The notes under the pieces are model-generated. The model had not been told where the DNA came from. It did no database searches and saw only the letters and a program-made list of their open reading frames with translations. The position numbers and the translations under genes were made by a program. Of a stretch of 64,000 nucleotides of DNA, positions 13,330 to 24,246 are shown one piece after another (the stretch's first letter is position 1; each line of letters begins with the position of its first letter). This DNA comes from Pardosa pseudoannulata (taxonomy: Eukaryota > Arthropoda > Arachnida > Araneae > Lycosidae). The stretch covers positions 90,919,820-90,983,819 of the forward strand of contig CM063508.1 in NCBI GenBank assembly GCA_032207245.1. The letters are read 5' to 3'.

Positions 13330-14190
13330 GTAAATTTTCGTTTCCCAAACACTCCTTTCTCGCTTGCTGGTTTTGTGACAAAAGACGCTGTGCAACGACC
13401 GTGCTTGTACTCCCCGAAAGATAAATCGAGTGCGTTTACTTAGCGTTACATAAACAGGCACTGAAAATGTCCTTGTTATTCAAGTACGCCAACGCGTTAC
13501 TCCGATCCCAGACCTCACACCTAAGGCATTTCTTTTCGATCATTAACAATCTCATAGTTGAGACACAGGCTGAGAGCAGTCATAAAAAGAATCACTCATT
13601 CCGAACTCGACCTACGGGGAAACCGGACGCTCACCATAGACTAATGTATTTATTCATTTCTCGGCCGTTGGCAACGCGAAAAGCGCGCCCTCACGCTGCG
13701 CCGAAACGAAACGACACTTTACGATTTCCACCTCATGTGGTGAACTAATTTTACGACTCTACAGAACAGATAACGGCTATCTTCGGAGATAAGGATACGA
13801 CATGTTGTTGTTATCCCGTAAAAATAAAATGAAAAGGACAGAAAAAGAAACGGCGTTTTTTTTTAAAAAAAATAGTGGCAAGATAGCATCAGCTTTAAGG
13901 TGATTTATTAATAATGGACAACTTAACAACTTGTATAAAAAGACTGTAATCTGTCATTCAGCTGGCGCAGTTCCTTTTAGGAGCGGATCATTTTATTGTC
14001 CCCTGATTAGCCAGGATTCGAGGCAGTTGCCTGATAATTTGTCAGAGGCCGAAATTCTCAGACTTTTCCCACAGTTTTTCTCCTATTCCCCGAGGTTCAG
14101 TGGAGCTATCGACGAAGCAAATAGTTTCGACTGCTCGCGATTGTCGGTGCGATAGCAGTGGGGGGTGGGGGTGGGGGAACACTGTCACCT
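13330..14190. other. GC-richer block, possible conserved non-coding DNA
   Basis: Higher GC and more CpG than the surroundings (for example 'aagcgcgccctcacgctgcg' near 13680), ending in a G-rich run at 14158-14178. The ORFs at 13467-13748 and 13931-14155 (plus) are open, but their translations show no domain and no paralogue in the window. A regulatory island or an unannotated exon are both possible. Confidence 0.35.
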
Positions 14191-14828
14191 TTTTATTTAA
14201 TAAAGATAGACATGCTCACTGAAAAGAAATCCGGTCGTCTTTTTTTAGGTAGTACTGACTGTATTGCTAAAGCGATAAAAGCGTAACTCATTATCACTCA
14301 TATTAGTATGTGTTTCATGTTTCTATAAATGTACGTCCAATATATCTGTATCAGGTTTACCCTTATATAACTCGCACGAACGTATAACGCACGCCATTTT
14401 TTGTATTAGAAAAATGGTGAAAATTTTTATCTCATACAAAGTACTCACATGTATAATTTTATATGCTTTTGACATTAACGAATGTTAATCTTTATTATTT
14501 TATGTTGTATCTTCCAATACAAACTACTGAAACACTCAGTTTCTTTTGAAATAACAAAATCTAAATGTCTGATGAAATGTATCAAGCATTTTTTAAACAG
14601 TAGAATAATATGAAGAACATGTTTAGGGTGAAGCACTGAATCCAGATACTTTTCTAATTGAAAAGCAATAAAGTTGCATGTATCTTAAATTTGAGATCTC
14701 TGATGTAAATAAAACAAAATAACATTATGAAAATATTATTAATAAACTATTTGAATCCAAGGACTTTTTTTATTTAGAAAAGAATTATTCTGTACCAATT
14801 TAAATGCAGTTGAGATCTCAACTAGGAT

Positions 14829-15404
14829 TTAACTCCTTCCGGTAAAATGACGAGTCTAGCTCGTCATTAGTTTTTCATTCCATACCGCACAATGACGAGC
14901 TACACTCGTCATGCGATTAAAGTTACTGTTAAGTATAATAATTAATTTAGTTTAAAATTTCTAGTGTACTGAATTTGGCAACACTTTTATCCCTTGTGAA
15001 AATCACAAGTCACTATTGCGTATTGTTTACTTAAAATTTCTTGGTACAAGTCATTGCCGAATTAATGAGTCAGAATAAAAGAAAACCTACTAAGAAATGC
15101 CGTGTGTGTTACAAGAATCAAATTAAAAGTGAGACTACTTGGCGGTGTAAACAATTAAGAATTCCTTTGCACTTTGTTTTGAAAAGTACCACTAGCTTGA
15201 AGACTATTATCTGTATACCTTATTAATGTTTTGCTTTGATATTTTCTTAATTTTACTGTTTCTGATATTATTTAACACTATGTAAAATGTGGATTTTAAT
15301 TAAGAATATGTAACAATTGTAAAATGAAACAAGTTTTTTAAATAAAAATTAAATGGTTATTTCATCACAGTTTTTCATTATTAAATCATACCGGAAGGGG
15401 TTAA
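14829..15404 (+). mobile_element. piggyBac-like element A, internally deleted, TTAA-flanked
   Basis: Starts at TTAA (14829-14832) with terminal sequence CTCCTTCCGGTA and ends with TACCGGAAGGGG directly before TTAA (15401-15404). The ends match as inverted repeats at 11 of 12 positions. TTAA is the hallmark target duplication of piggyBac. Close inside the left end are two palindromes with the same arms, ATGACGAG/CTCGTCAT, at 14847-14867 and 14892-14912. Between the ends only the C-terminal part of a transposase gene survives (listed separately), so most of the coding region, including the catalytic DDD core, is missing. At 576 bp it is a deletion derivative that would depend on a full-length element in trans. 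Confidence 0.9.
15041..15204 (+). pseudogene. C-terminal zinc-binding end of piggyBac transposase, decayed
   Basis: In one plus-strand frame the translation includes 'KRKPTKKCRVCYKN' and 'TTWRCKQ..RIPL', which is the start of the cysteine-rich RING/PHD-like domain at the end of piggyBac transposases. The next cysteines of the motif are lost: a leucine follows CKQ and a histidine follows PL. One frame over, directly downstream, the codons read 'CFEKYH' and then a stop, which is the usual family C-terminus. Together these show a real transposase end with substitutions and at least one frameshift. The DDE/D catalytic domain (normally several hundred residues upstream) is absent. It lies inside the TTAA-bounded element, in the orientation expected if the CTCCTTCC terminus is the 5' end. 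Confidence 0.85.
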
Positions 15405-15694
15405 AAGCATCGAATAGTCTTGTTTCCTCCTGAACCTTTCCTCCGATATGATTTCAATTTTGGAAAAGCATGCCACTTAAAATAGGCCCACACTACAAAT
15501 TTTATCATCTCTCCCTTTTTTACTGCGTTTTTACTGAAACACCCAGTTTTTCAGAGGAATAAGAGAAGCTACATATCAAGAAAAATAAAAGCATCAAGCT
15601 TTAAAACAACAGAAGATACTTAAGAAAATAATAATACTGAACGAATTGAATTCAGATGCTTTTCTTACTGCAAAACTATAAAATTAAATTAATT

Positions 15695-16299
15695 TTAACA
15701 CGTTGATGGACACTTCGTCTATAGCCGTCAAACCGAAGTTCACTATGGGGGCATGACGGCAATAGCCGTCCATAACGAAACGGTCGTTTTCAGACAGTAC
15801 GGCTATAGCGGCACAAATGTGCATTTACCGGCGTACAAATAAAAGCCTAGTTTCATGTTGAAGAAACAATTTTTTAGGTTGAATTTCGTTTTCCACCCGT
15901 TTGTTTTCCACACCCGAAATAATGTGTAATAATTATAAAATTAAAATAATTTTTTTTGTTATTTATTTATTTTTCTTTGATTATGAACTAAAATTTCGTG
16001 TAAAACTCCAAAAATACTTTACTGCACACAAAAAATTGCTTATTTGAGTCATTAAACCTGTCATTTACGTTTTTAAATTTTTGCTGTTATAGCCGCCACC
16101 GTCCCATTACTTAGTGGCTAGAGTCCGCTTGCGCCATGACGGTTATAGCCGAACCCAATTAAAGGTACTGAATTAATCAAAATTAAGTATATTTAATCAG
16201 AAAGAGTAAAACTATACTTTTAATATTCTAAAAATTACAAGAGACATATAGTGTTAATTTTCGAACTTCACTTGTTCCTACTGTCCGTCAATGTGTTAA
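15695..16299. mobile_element. piggyBac-like MITE B, TTAA-flanked, with GACGGC palindromes
   Basis: Left end TTAACACGTTGATGGACA (from 15695) and right end TGTCCGTCAATGTGTTAA (to 16299) are inverted repeats with two mismatches and share TTAA. Both subterminal regions are packed with variants of a GACGGCTATAGCCGTC palindrome: near 15714-15729, a perfect GACGGC/GCCGTC hairpin at 15755-15770, near 15799-15811, and on the right near 16086-16097 and 16138-16151. The interior is AT-rich with no ORF. Mobilisation by a piggyBac-type transposase is inferred from the TTAA and the architecture. The terminal sequence differs from element A, so it is a separate family. Confidence 0.85.
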
Positions 16300-16399
16300 A
16301 TCTAATTGTTATGTCAGCTGCGACATAAGTAGGATGATGTTGGGAAAATATTCATGATGAATTCTTTGAATCTAGGTACTTTTCTAATTACAAAACAAT

Positions 16400-17040
16400 A
16401 AATTTGCGTCAACTTAAATTTAATTGAGATCTCAGCCGTGACTTGAGCGTATCAAATAGCGAAGTCTTATTTCCTGAGCCTTTCATCTGATTTGATTCCA
16501 ATGTTGTAAAAGTCTGCCATCTGCGTTTCTCGATTGAGGGGGATCCGTTGAGTAAATGAATCTTTAACACAGGCTCACACCACAAGTTCCATCCTTTTCT
16601 TTTTTTTCTCCGCCACCTCTCCAATCAATACTTTCCACTCCCGCACCGCGATTCCTTGTAACCGCGATTATAGCGGCGCGAACCGATAATCTCTTCTCGC
16701 GTGCCCTTATTAATTAGGGCTGACTGGGGTAATGCGAGAAGACAATGTCCCGGAGGACTGGGCGGAGGGCCCTTTCATCGCACGATGGGCCCTCTCATTA
16801 TAGGGGCCGCCGACGCGCCTCATTACTCGAAGGGGAGGGGGCCCTCGCACCGGTCTCATTCGATGTACTCTGGTGTCAGAGAGAACACTTCGTTAGCGTT
16901 GGATAACTCTGGTAATGGTGGAGTATTTAATTCCTTGTTCACATGGTCCGATGTTAGGGAGAAAATTAAGGACTTTTCGTCTGGTCAAATAAGTTTGCCT
17001 TTCAAACTTCCAAGAAACAAGTGTTGCCACTCATAAATAA
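16400..17040. other. CpG-rich block
   Basis: From about 16620 to 16870 the sequence is unusually GC- and CpG-rich for this window ('gcggcgcgaaccg', 'gggccgccgacgcgcc', repeated 'gggccct'). The open frames at 16701-17036 (plus) and 16409-16624 (minus) show no recognisable domain. It could be a regulatory island, a promoter-proximal region or an unrecognised exon. Its repeated GGGCCC motif recalls the block at 29640-29760. Confidence 0.35.
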
Positions 17041-17346
17041 TTATTCAAGTGCGTAAATATTTCTTTAATCTTTAATCTTAGTTAATCATTTTAGTACATT
17101 AAGATGTCATATATCATAATAAAAGAAACATCCTCGATGCTAATATCACGATGTAATGGTCTTTAATATGGTGTGCCCACCTTTCTAGAGAGGTTTGAAA
17201 AGTCAATATACTTAATATTTCTAACTATTTTTTTTTCTGAAATGTAGTGAAAAGGGCAATTGAAAGCAATTTGTTATCTTAGTGTTTAATAGAAATCTTT
17301 TGTAAATTTAATGCTGGATTGAAATAACGATGGCTGGGTTTTAGAG

Positions 17347-17889
17347 CAGGGGATTGTAAACTTTTTCAGACTTTAGATCGTAAAATAAATTAGGTCCAGT
17401 GAGACAGGCCAAAACTGGAATGGGTGTATTTTTTGCTAGGTACTTCTACACTAGGACTAAATAATTATTTTAGGAAGTGGTGTTTTTATGCAAATAATAT
17501 TTCTACACATTGCTGGCAAACAAATATAAATATTTTTAATAAATTTATTCCAGAATGGTAAAAGTTTGTACTAAAATGGAGGATGGAATTGTCTTTCCTA
17601 AGACAACATTTCATCTTATTACATTTCCAAGTTAGTAGTCAACAAAATTAACGATGTTTGGAAATGGTTGTCAGTATAATGACTTGTGTAAGGATTTTAG
17701 ATAGATAAAGATTATATTACTGCGTCACTAAAAAGTAAAAGTGACAAGAAATGGCATTCCACTGTTAGCTGAGCCGACAATACACATGTAGCGCCACCTG
17801 TGGTCCTTATTCAAAACCTAGATTGGATAAGCCTGATCTCGTCAACCACATTTCATTTACTTATGTGGCCCACATTTTCCCAACTCCTG
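17347..17889. mobile_element. Possible hAT-like remnant
   Basis: The left edge 'caggggattgtaaacttttt' resembles the common hAT/Charlie terminus CAGGGGTTGGCAAACTTTTT. The right edge 'ttttcccaactcctg', read in reverse complement as CAGGAGTTGGGAAAA, is a partial inverted match. No convincing 8-bp target duplication was found at these exact borders, so the extent is uncertain. No transposase ORF. Confidence 0.4.
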
Positions 17890-18074
17890 CTGTAAATTTA
17901 TGACCCTTTGCTGTTGGAGAAATGGAAGACTGTTCACAATTTCGTAAAGCCTAAGGGTTTCCTATAAGTTAACATTACCTAATGTAATGTAACAACAGTC
18001 TAAGGTACTAAATTTAATGTTAGGAAGTAGATCCAACATGGTTGCGCTGAATTTGAGACAGAATCTTACAGAGA

Positions 18075-19408
18075 TTTCTTTCACTATATATTAAGAAACT
18101 TCTTTTGCAATGAAAATTTTAAATAATTAATAAAGTAATTTCAAATACTTGAATTAGTTAAAAAAAATATTAGAATTTAAGTAAAAATGTGCCATGCCAT
18201 TAAATTTTCAATACATGAGTGTACAAAATTATATAACTGTAAGTTTATAATTAATAAAAAAGCTTTGTAACATCCACTGTCCTCTTAAAGCAACAAGAAA
18301 TCTTTGAACCTAAATGAGTGTTTAAAGTAAGATTTGAAGTTTTTTCTTTCACTATATATTAAGAAACTTCTTTTGTAATGAAAATTTTAAATAATTAATA
18401 AAGTAATTTCAAATACTTGAATTAGTTAAAAAAATATTAGAATTTAAGTAAAAATGTGCCATGCCATTAAATTTCCAATACATGAGTGTACAAAATTATA
18501 TAACTGTAAGTTTATAATTAATAAAAAAAGCTTTGTAACATCCACTGTCCTCTTAAAGCAACAAGAAATCTTTGAACCTAAATGAGTGTTTAAAGTAAGA
18601 TTTGAAGTTTTTTCTTTCACTATATATTAAGAAACTTCCTTTGGAATGAAAATTTTAAATAATTAATAAAGTAATTTCAAATACTTGAATTAGTTAAAAA
18701 ATATTAGAATTTAAGTAAAAATGTGCCATACCGTTAAATTTCCAATACATGAGTGTACAAAATTATATAATTGTAAGTTTATAATTAGTAAAAAAGCTTT
18801 GTAACATCCACTGTCCTCCTAAGGCAACAAGAAATCTTTGAACCTAAATGAGTGTTTAAAGTAAGATTTGAAGTTTTTTCTTTCACTATATATTAAGAAA
18901 CTTCCTTTGGAATGAAAATTTTAAATAATTAATAAAGTAATTTCAAATACTTGAATTAGTTAAAAAATATTAGAATTTAAGTAAAAATGTGCCATACCGT
19001 TAAATTTCCAATACATGAGTGTACAAAATTATATAATTGTAAGTTTATAATTAGTAAAAAAGCTTTGTAACATCCACTGTCCTCCTAAGGCAACAAGAAA
19101 TCTTTGAACCTAAATGAGTGTTTAAAGTAAGATTTGAAGTTTTTTCTTTCACTATATTTAAGAAACTTCCTTTGGAATGAAAATTTTAAATAATTAATAA
19201 AGTAATTTCAAATACTTGAATTAGTTAAAAAATATTAGAATTTAAGTAAAAATGTGCCATACCGTTAAATTTCCAATACATGAGTGTACAAAATTATATA
19301 ATTGTAAGTTTATAATTAGTAAAAAAGCTTTGTAACATCCACTGTCCTCCTAAGGCAACAAGAAATCTTTGAACCTAAATGAGTGTTTAAAGTAAGATTT
19401 GAAGTTTT
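18075..19408. repeat. Satellite-like tandem array: five copies of a 266-268-bp unit
   Basis: Units start at 18075, 18343, 18611, 18877 and 19143 with 'tttctttcactatat' and end with 'agtaagatttgaagtttt'. Period is 268, 268, 266, 266. Units 1-2 share one set of variants ('tgccatgccatt', 'cctcttaaag') and units 3-5 another ('tgccataccgtt', 'cctcctaagg', 'cttcctttgg'). This indicates stepwise amplification, with the last three copies youngest. Unit 5 lacks one 'at' in 'actatatatt'. No ORF spans a unit. The left flank 'gtagatccaacatggttgcg' and right flank after 19408 are single copy in this window. Confidence 0.96.
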
Positions 19409-20381
19409 AAGTTCAAATATCTTGTTTGTCTTTAAAACTGATATACAGCATAATAAATCTGAATCTTTTTAAATCTAAATCGACAACGAAAAATGCAGTA
19501 AAAAAAGAAAAGAAGGGAGAATTGAGGTTATTACAATTTAAGCCATCAACATCTTTGCCGCCATCACAGAGATGTCACAACCATTAATTATCAAAACTGT
19601 AGTCCAATAAGATTTACTTGCTATTTAATGAAGCTTAATTTCAAGGCTAATAATACCTTTTGATGTAAAAATTTCCTCTTTTCTGAGCCGATGGACAGTT
19701 TTAAAGTTTCTATACGTTAGGAAGGTAATTAATTTTAACTTAATTTTTTCTTTGTTGCCGGGAGAGTTATGCAGTTTCCTCGGCTTAGGCGAAGAAAAAA
19801 ATTAAAAACTTATGATCTTAATCAAAAGCTTCAATTATAAGTGACGTAAAAGAGGTCCAAAGGTGATATTTATTGACATTTAGGCAATGTTATTATTATT
19901 AATGCAAAAAAGTTGCAATAGAAGTAGCACAGTGGAAAAAAATATGTAAGTGGTATTATCTGACTAAGACAAAATTCAGAAATCTCTGGGAAGAAAACTG
20001 AGACAACTTATTAAGTTTCGAAGCAAACGAGTAAAGATTTTCATCTCTGATTTTGTTTGACGTTAACTGATGTCAACGGATATAAAAATTTTGCTTCTAA
20101 ATCACGTGAGATAAGTGTCTTAATTTTAGAATAAATATAGACGTAATCTTAATGTATCTTAAGATTGATGAGAAAGAAAATTATGTAAAAAATAGAATAA
20201 AGATACATGTGTTTCTAATTTTGATTTTCTTATTGTTCCCAGTAAAATGTAACTCCAACATTTGTTTCTCTAATGGCCCTTTCCAACAGGAACTAAACCA
20301 TTTATGCTACTTGAATTCAATTTTTGGTTACATATTATATGCTAATGTTCTAAGACCACTGAGAATAAATGCTACTACCAG
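19409..20381. other. AT-rich stretch without gene
   Basis: No repeats recognised. The 99-residue ORF at 20152-20451 (plus) runs into the neighbouring transposon end and is judged chance. Confidence 0.5.
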
Positions 20382-21032
20382 CAGGGCAGTAACTAGGTTC
20401 TTTAGCACACGTGGCAAAAAAACTGATTTGCGCCCATACCACCCAATATAGTAAGAAAATATATAAATGTTTTTTCGTCATCATAAAATTAGAATGAACT
20501 CAAAATATTTTGTTAATTCTTAAAATGTTCCTAGTATATTAATTTAAAATTTTTTCTCCTATATTTATTTTATCAATACTTTTATACAAATATTTTCTAA
20601 CACTCTAGGGGTATTATTTTACGGATAAACTGCATAGTTTATTTGAGAGGAAATTGAATTTTCATAAAAAAAAGGATGATTTTGTAAATTTAAATTTAGT
20701 TTTAATAACTTTAATAAATTCAAATTCAAAACGAATACCCATATTTGTATAAAGGCATATTAAGAGTGTTTGGTAAACATTTTTTAAGAATATATAAAAA
20801 GTTTAGTCTCTAGGAGCGTTTTAAAAATAAGAAAATGCATAAAACAGTAATTTTTAGACACATTGGATTTTAAAAATTCTATCTGATTTAAAAATTATTT
20901 TTCAATTTTTTCTTATTTCTACTTGGGGCGAATCATCTTCTTTCGTACGCCATTTTTCTCACGGTGTGGCACCCCTATGACTGATGCGCCCGTGGCAAAT
21001 GCCACCTTTGCCACGCCCTAGTTACGGTCCTG
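20382..21032. mobile_element. Non-autonomous hAT element, copy 1, with target-site duplication
   Basis: Begins CAGGGCAGTAACTAGG and ends CCTAGTTACGGTCCTG, so the 16-bp ends are near-perfect inverted repeats. It is flanked by 'actaccag' (20374-20381) and 'actaccat' (21033-21040), an 8-bp duplication with one difference. An 8-bp target duplication and a CAGGG terminus are standard for hAT transposons. The interior is AT-rich without ORF, with subterminal 'gatgcgcccgtggcaaatgc' on the right. It shares its whole length with copy 2 at 23508-24132 at clearly less than full identity. A transposase supplied in trans must have moved it. Confidence 0.93.
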
Positions 21033-21099
21033 ACTACCATAGCTGAAAATGGCTCACCGTTGAGTTTATTGTGACTCCCCGGGAAAATTTAAATCTTAT

Positions 21100-21391
21100 A
21101 ATTTATTTTTTTCCAACGCATCAGGCGATGCAGACATTATCCTAACGCCTTAACAAGGCTGCAAACCTGTTACTCATTTAGTACCACCGGGGAAGCACGT
21201 GTAGCTTAAGGTATGCTACGGACGAGAGAAGCATTACCCCCGCTGGGTCCTCGTAATTTAGAAGCAGGGACCAAGCAGAAGACCCCAGACTTGGTCTGCT
21301 ACCCCAGAGGTATCGTTTGAGAACTTGGAGGACTTTGTGACCACGAACATATTTTACGTGCCCCAGTCACCTTTAGCGAACACGGCGAATC
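21100..21391. repeat. GC-richer segment, unclassified, probably repeat-derived
   Basis: Sharply bounded GC-rich sequence ('gtaccaccggggaagcacgt', 'acccccgctgggtcctcg', 'cagaagaccccagacttggt') between the hAT element and the 323-bp duplication. It contains small inverted motifs such as 'cttaacaaggc'. Its last bases 'cttaggccggctgaatc' run into copy 1 of the duplication. It may be the 5' part of an unclassified transposon or SINE. No ORF with known motif. Confidence 0.35.
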
Positions 21392-22032
21392 TTAGGCCGG
21401 CTGAATCTTATTATTGTTACTATTATTTTAGAACATATTTTATTGATTATTGTAAAACGACAAATTCGCTTCTATTATGCTCTGTTAAATTTTCGATGTA
21501 TTTAAACGTCTTGTATCTCTGTTATTATATCCATAAACACACTTCAAAAGAGTTAAACATCTTATATGCCAAGAAATAAATAAAATACAATCAAATCTCT
21601 ATTCAACGAAGTAGCTAAATCCCTAAAAGAAGTTCGCATATGGAAAATTTGTTAAATAGAGATCAACTATTAACAAAACATAAAACTCAATTAAACTTCA
21701 TAAACAAACACATTTTAGGCCGGCTGAATCTTATTATTGTTACTATTATTTTAGAATATATTTTACTGATTATTATAAAGCGACAAATTAGCTTCTATTA
21801 TGTTCTGTTAAATTTTCGATGTATTTAAGTATCTTGTGGCACTTTTATTATATCCCTAAACACACTTCAAAAGAGTTCAAAACATGTTATATGCCAAGAA
21901 ATAAATAAAATACAATCGAATCTCTATTCAACGAAGTCACTAAATCTCTAAAAGAAGTTCGCATATGGAAAATTAGTTAAATAGATATCAAATATTAACA
22001 AAACATAAAAATCAATTAAACTTCATAAACAA
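21392..22032. repeat. Tandem duplication, unit 323 bp (two copies)
   Basis: Copy 1 (21392-21714) and copy 2 (21715-22032) both start 'ttaggccggctgaatcttat' and end 'attaaacttcataaacaa'. They share 'cgacaaatt.gcttctatta', 'acacacttcaaaagagtt' and 'tctctattcaacgaagt'. Differences are scattered substitutions plus one small replacement near 21836. The ORFs here follow the duplication and have no identity. Confidence 0.92.
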
Positions 22033-23046
22033 TAATTAATACTAAAAAAGTAATTTGTGTAAAGTAAAGTTTATTTATTTTAACCATCAAAAAGAAATAT
22101 TATCAGAGGACAAGGATAAACAAAAACTAGGAAGACATTATAATTTCTGTTTAAATTGTTTTTCTGTAAAACTTAATTTTAAAGATATAATATTTATTAT
22201 AACAAGTAAATGAGTCAAAGAATAAGTTTGAAATCTGCAGGAATATTTTAAGAAATAGAGAAAAGATATTGGATCACAGGAAATTGTTCATTATTTTTAG
22301 AAAACACGTCAGTATTTGGAGGTTATTTTCCGAAGAAATGTGCAAAATGTTCTTGATGCCGAGGAAAAGTTTACAAAAGAGAGGTTCGTTAAATAGAAGT
22401 TTGCCTGTATATGAAATATCTCGGGTATTTTTTCTCTTTTTATTTTCTTTTATATATAAATAGCAGTTTGATGTGGGTGTTTATTTTCCTTAAGTTCAAG
22501 TTACAGAATTAGTAAAGAAAAATTAGTGTATCGGAAGAAAGTAAACACCGCTAGAAAATATAAACACACACATGTAGGCTCGCGTCGTTTGTATGTGCTA
22601 GGCCGTTCGGCACACGACGGTACCGTGTCATAAAAACGTCTATCGCTTCCTTTTAATAAAATTTAAAACAAAAGAATATTTATTTTATATATATTTTATA
22701 TATTTAAATATTTATATATTTCATATATTTAAATATTTATATATTTCATATATTTAAATATTTATTTTATATATTTTTATTTATATATTTCCCTTCAAAA
22801 ATCCAAATTTAACTTTTAATTATATGTAAGGAGATGATAAAATTGTAACACTCATTAAAATAAACAGTCAACAAACCATCTCTGTCTGAAGAGGAAAGTT
22901 CTTGTCCGAATGTGTCTAAAACGTGAAAACACTAGAAGCCAATGCGTGTAGGAGGATACACGCGATCGACAAATTGTTATTTACTCTTAACTGTTGCAAT
23001 CGAAGTAATCTGTGCAATAACCTTTTTTTCGATAAGAAGTATATTT
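22033..23046. other. AT-rich stretch with a minisatellite
   Basis: No gene recognised. At about 22690-22775 a unit of about 25 bp ('atatttaaatatttatat' plus 'atttcat') is repeated roughly three times. A small GC-richer patch at 22575-22640 contains the palindrome ACGGTACCGT. Confidence 0.6.
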
Positions 23047-23229
23047 GGGTTGGGTTGGATTGTTAAGGAGCACTACGGTCTACTTTTTGCAACACGAGGG
23101 CTAATGAGACCGGGAGCTACTTCTTAAAGCTGATTCGAACGGCTACGAACATCCATGCCCTAGTGGGACTCGAACCCACAAACTCCGGTTCCGAAGGTCA
23201 GTGCCCAAACCATTCGGTCATTGTTCGGC
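23047..23229 (-). mobile_element. tRNA-derived SINE, family 1, with likely target duplication
   Basis: On the minus strand the element starts 'gccgaacaatgaccgaatgg', has the B box GGTTCGAGTCCC, and continues with 'catggatgttcgtagccgtt', 'cccggtctcattagccctcg', 'tgttgcaaaaagtagaccgt' and a 'caacccaaccc' tail. A direct repeat 'aagtatattt'/'aagtaaattt' flanks it (23037-23046 and 23231-23240, 9 of 10). It is among the best copies of this family in the window. Confidence 0.9.
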
Positions 23230-23507
23230 AAAGTAAATTTGGATATTTGGTATTAGATGTGTTTTTATGATATAATATATAATTCTTCAATAAATGTGAG
23301 TATAAGTTTTAAAAAAGCACTAAATGTTTACATACATAAAAAAGTAAAAGCATAACATAATTTTGTATTTTTCTTAATAAATGTGTCAGCAAAACTTTAT
23401 TATAAGTGTTACCAATATGCCATATCCCTCTCATACTGTAACTGTTAAAAGACACTCATTAAACATTTACAGGACGATTATTCTAAGAGTAGACCTGCAC
23501 ACACATA

Positions 23508-24132
23508 CAGGGCCGTAACTAGGTCATTTAGCGCCCATGGAAAAAAAAAAGGTCTGCGCCTTTACCACCAAATATAATGAGAAAATATATAAACATGTTT
23601 TTTTATATCATATATTCAGAATCAACTCAAAATATTTTGTTAATTCTGAAAATGTACTTTAAATGTACCTTTTTGCCTTATTAATACTTATATAAATAAA
23701 TTAAGATATTTTCGAACATTTTGGAGATATTATTTTGGTGATAAACTGAATAATTTATTTGAGGGGAATATTTTTTATTTGGACGTTGAACTTTCATAAA
23801 AAAATTGGTGAATTTCTAAATTTAAATTTATTTTTAATAACTTTAATAAATGCAATCCAGATTTATATTAAAACATATTAGGAGTGTTTGGTAAACATTT
23901 TGAAAGAATCTGTAACAAGTTTAGTCTGTAGAAATATTTTTAAAAATAAGAGAATTCATAAAAAAAGGTAATTTTTAAACACATTAGATTTTATAATTAA
24001 AAAAATTATTTTTCTAATTTCCCTTATTTCTACTGTTCTCTTTCGGACCCTATTTACCTCACGGTATAACGCCCTTAAGACTGATGCGCCAGTGGCAAAT
24101 GACACTTTTGCTACGCCCTAGTTATGGCCCTG
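23508..24132. mobile_element. Non-autonomous hAT element, copy 2, perfect 8-bp target duplication
   Basis: Starts CAGGGCCGTAACTAGG and ends CCTAGTTATGGCCCTG (15 of 16 as inverted repeats). The flanks 'cacacata' at 23500-23507 and 24133-24140 are identical, so the insertion is precisely bounded. The internal order matches copy 1 (20382-21032): 'accaaatata..gagaaaatat', 'aactcaaaatattttgttaa', 'gactgatgcgcc.gtggcaaa'. The same relative orientation is kept. No ORF. The shorter length (625 against 651 bp) comes from small indels. Confidence 0.96.
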
Positions 24133-24246
24133 CACACATACATGTATAAGCTTGTGTATTTAAGTGGTATTTAAAGGTTGAAAGTTTTATGATTACACAT
24201 TTATTATTTTACTAATACTATACATATTTTACACTGTATAGTATAC

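Noticed and set aside
23160..23229. Possible tRNA genes (B-box sequences here and at 27.1, 28.3, 30.7 and 9.8 kb)
   Set aside because: Each B box belongs to a longer repeated unit with SINE body and tail. Cloverleaf stems are degenerate, so these are SINE heads.
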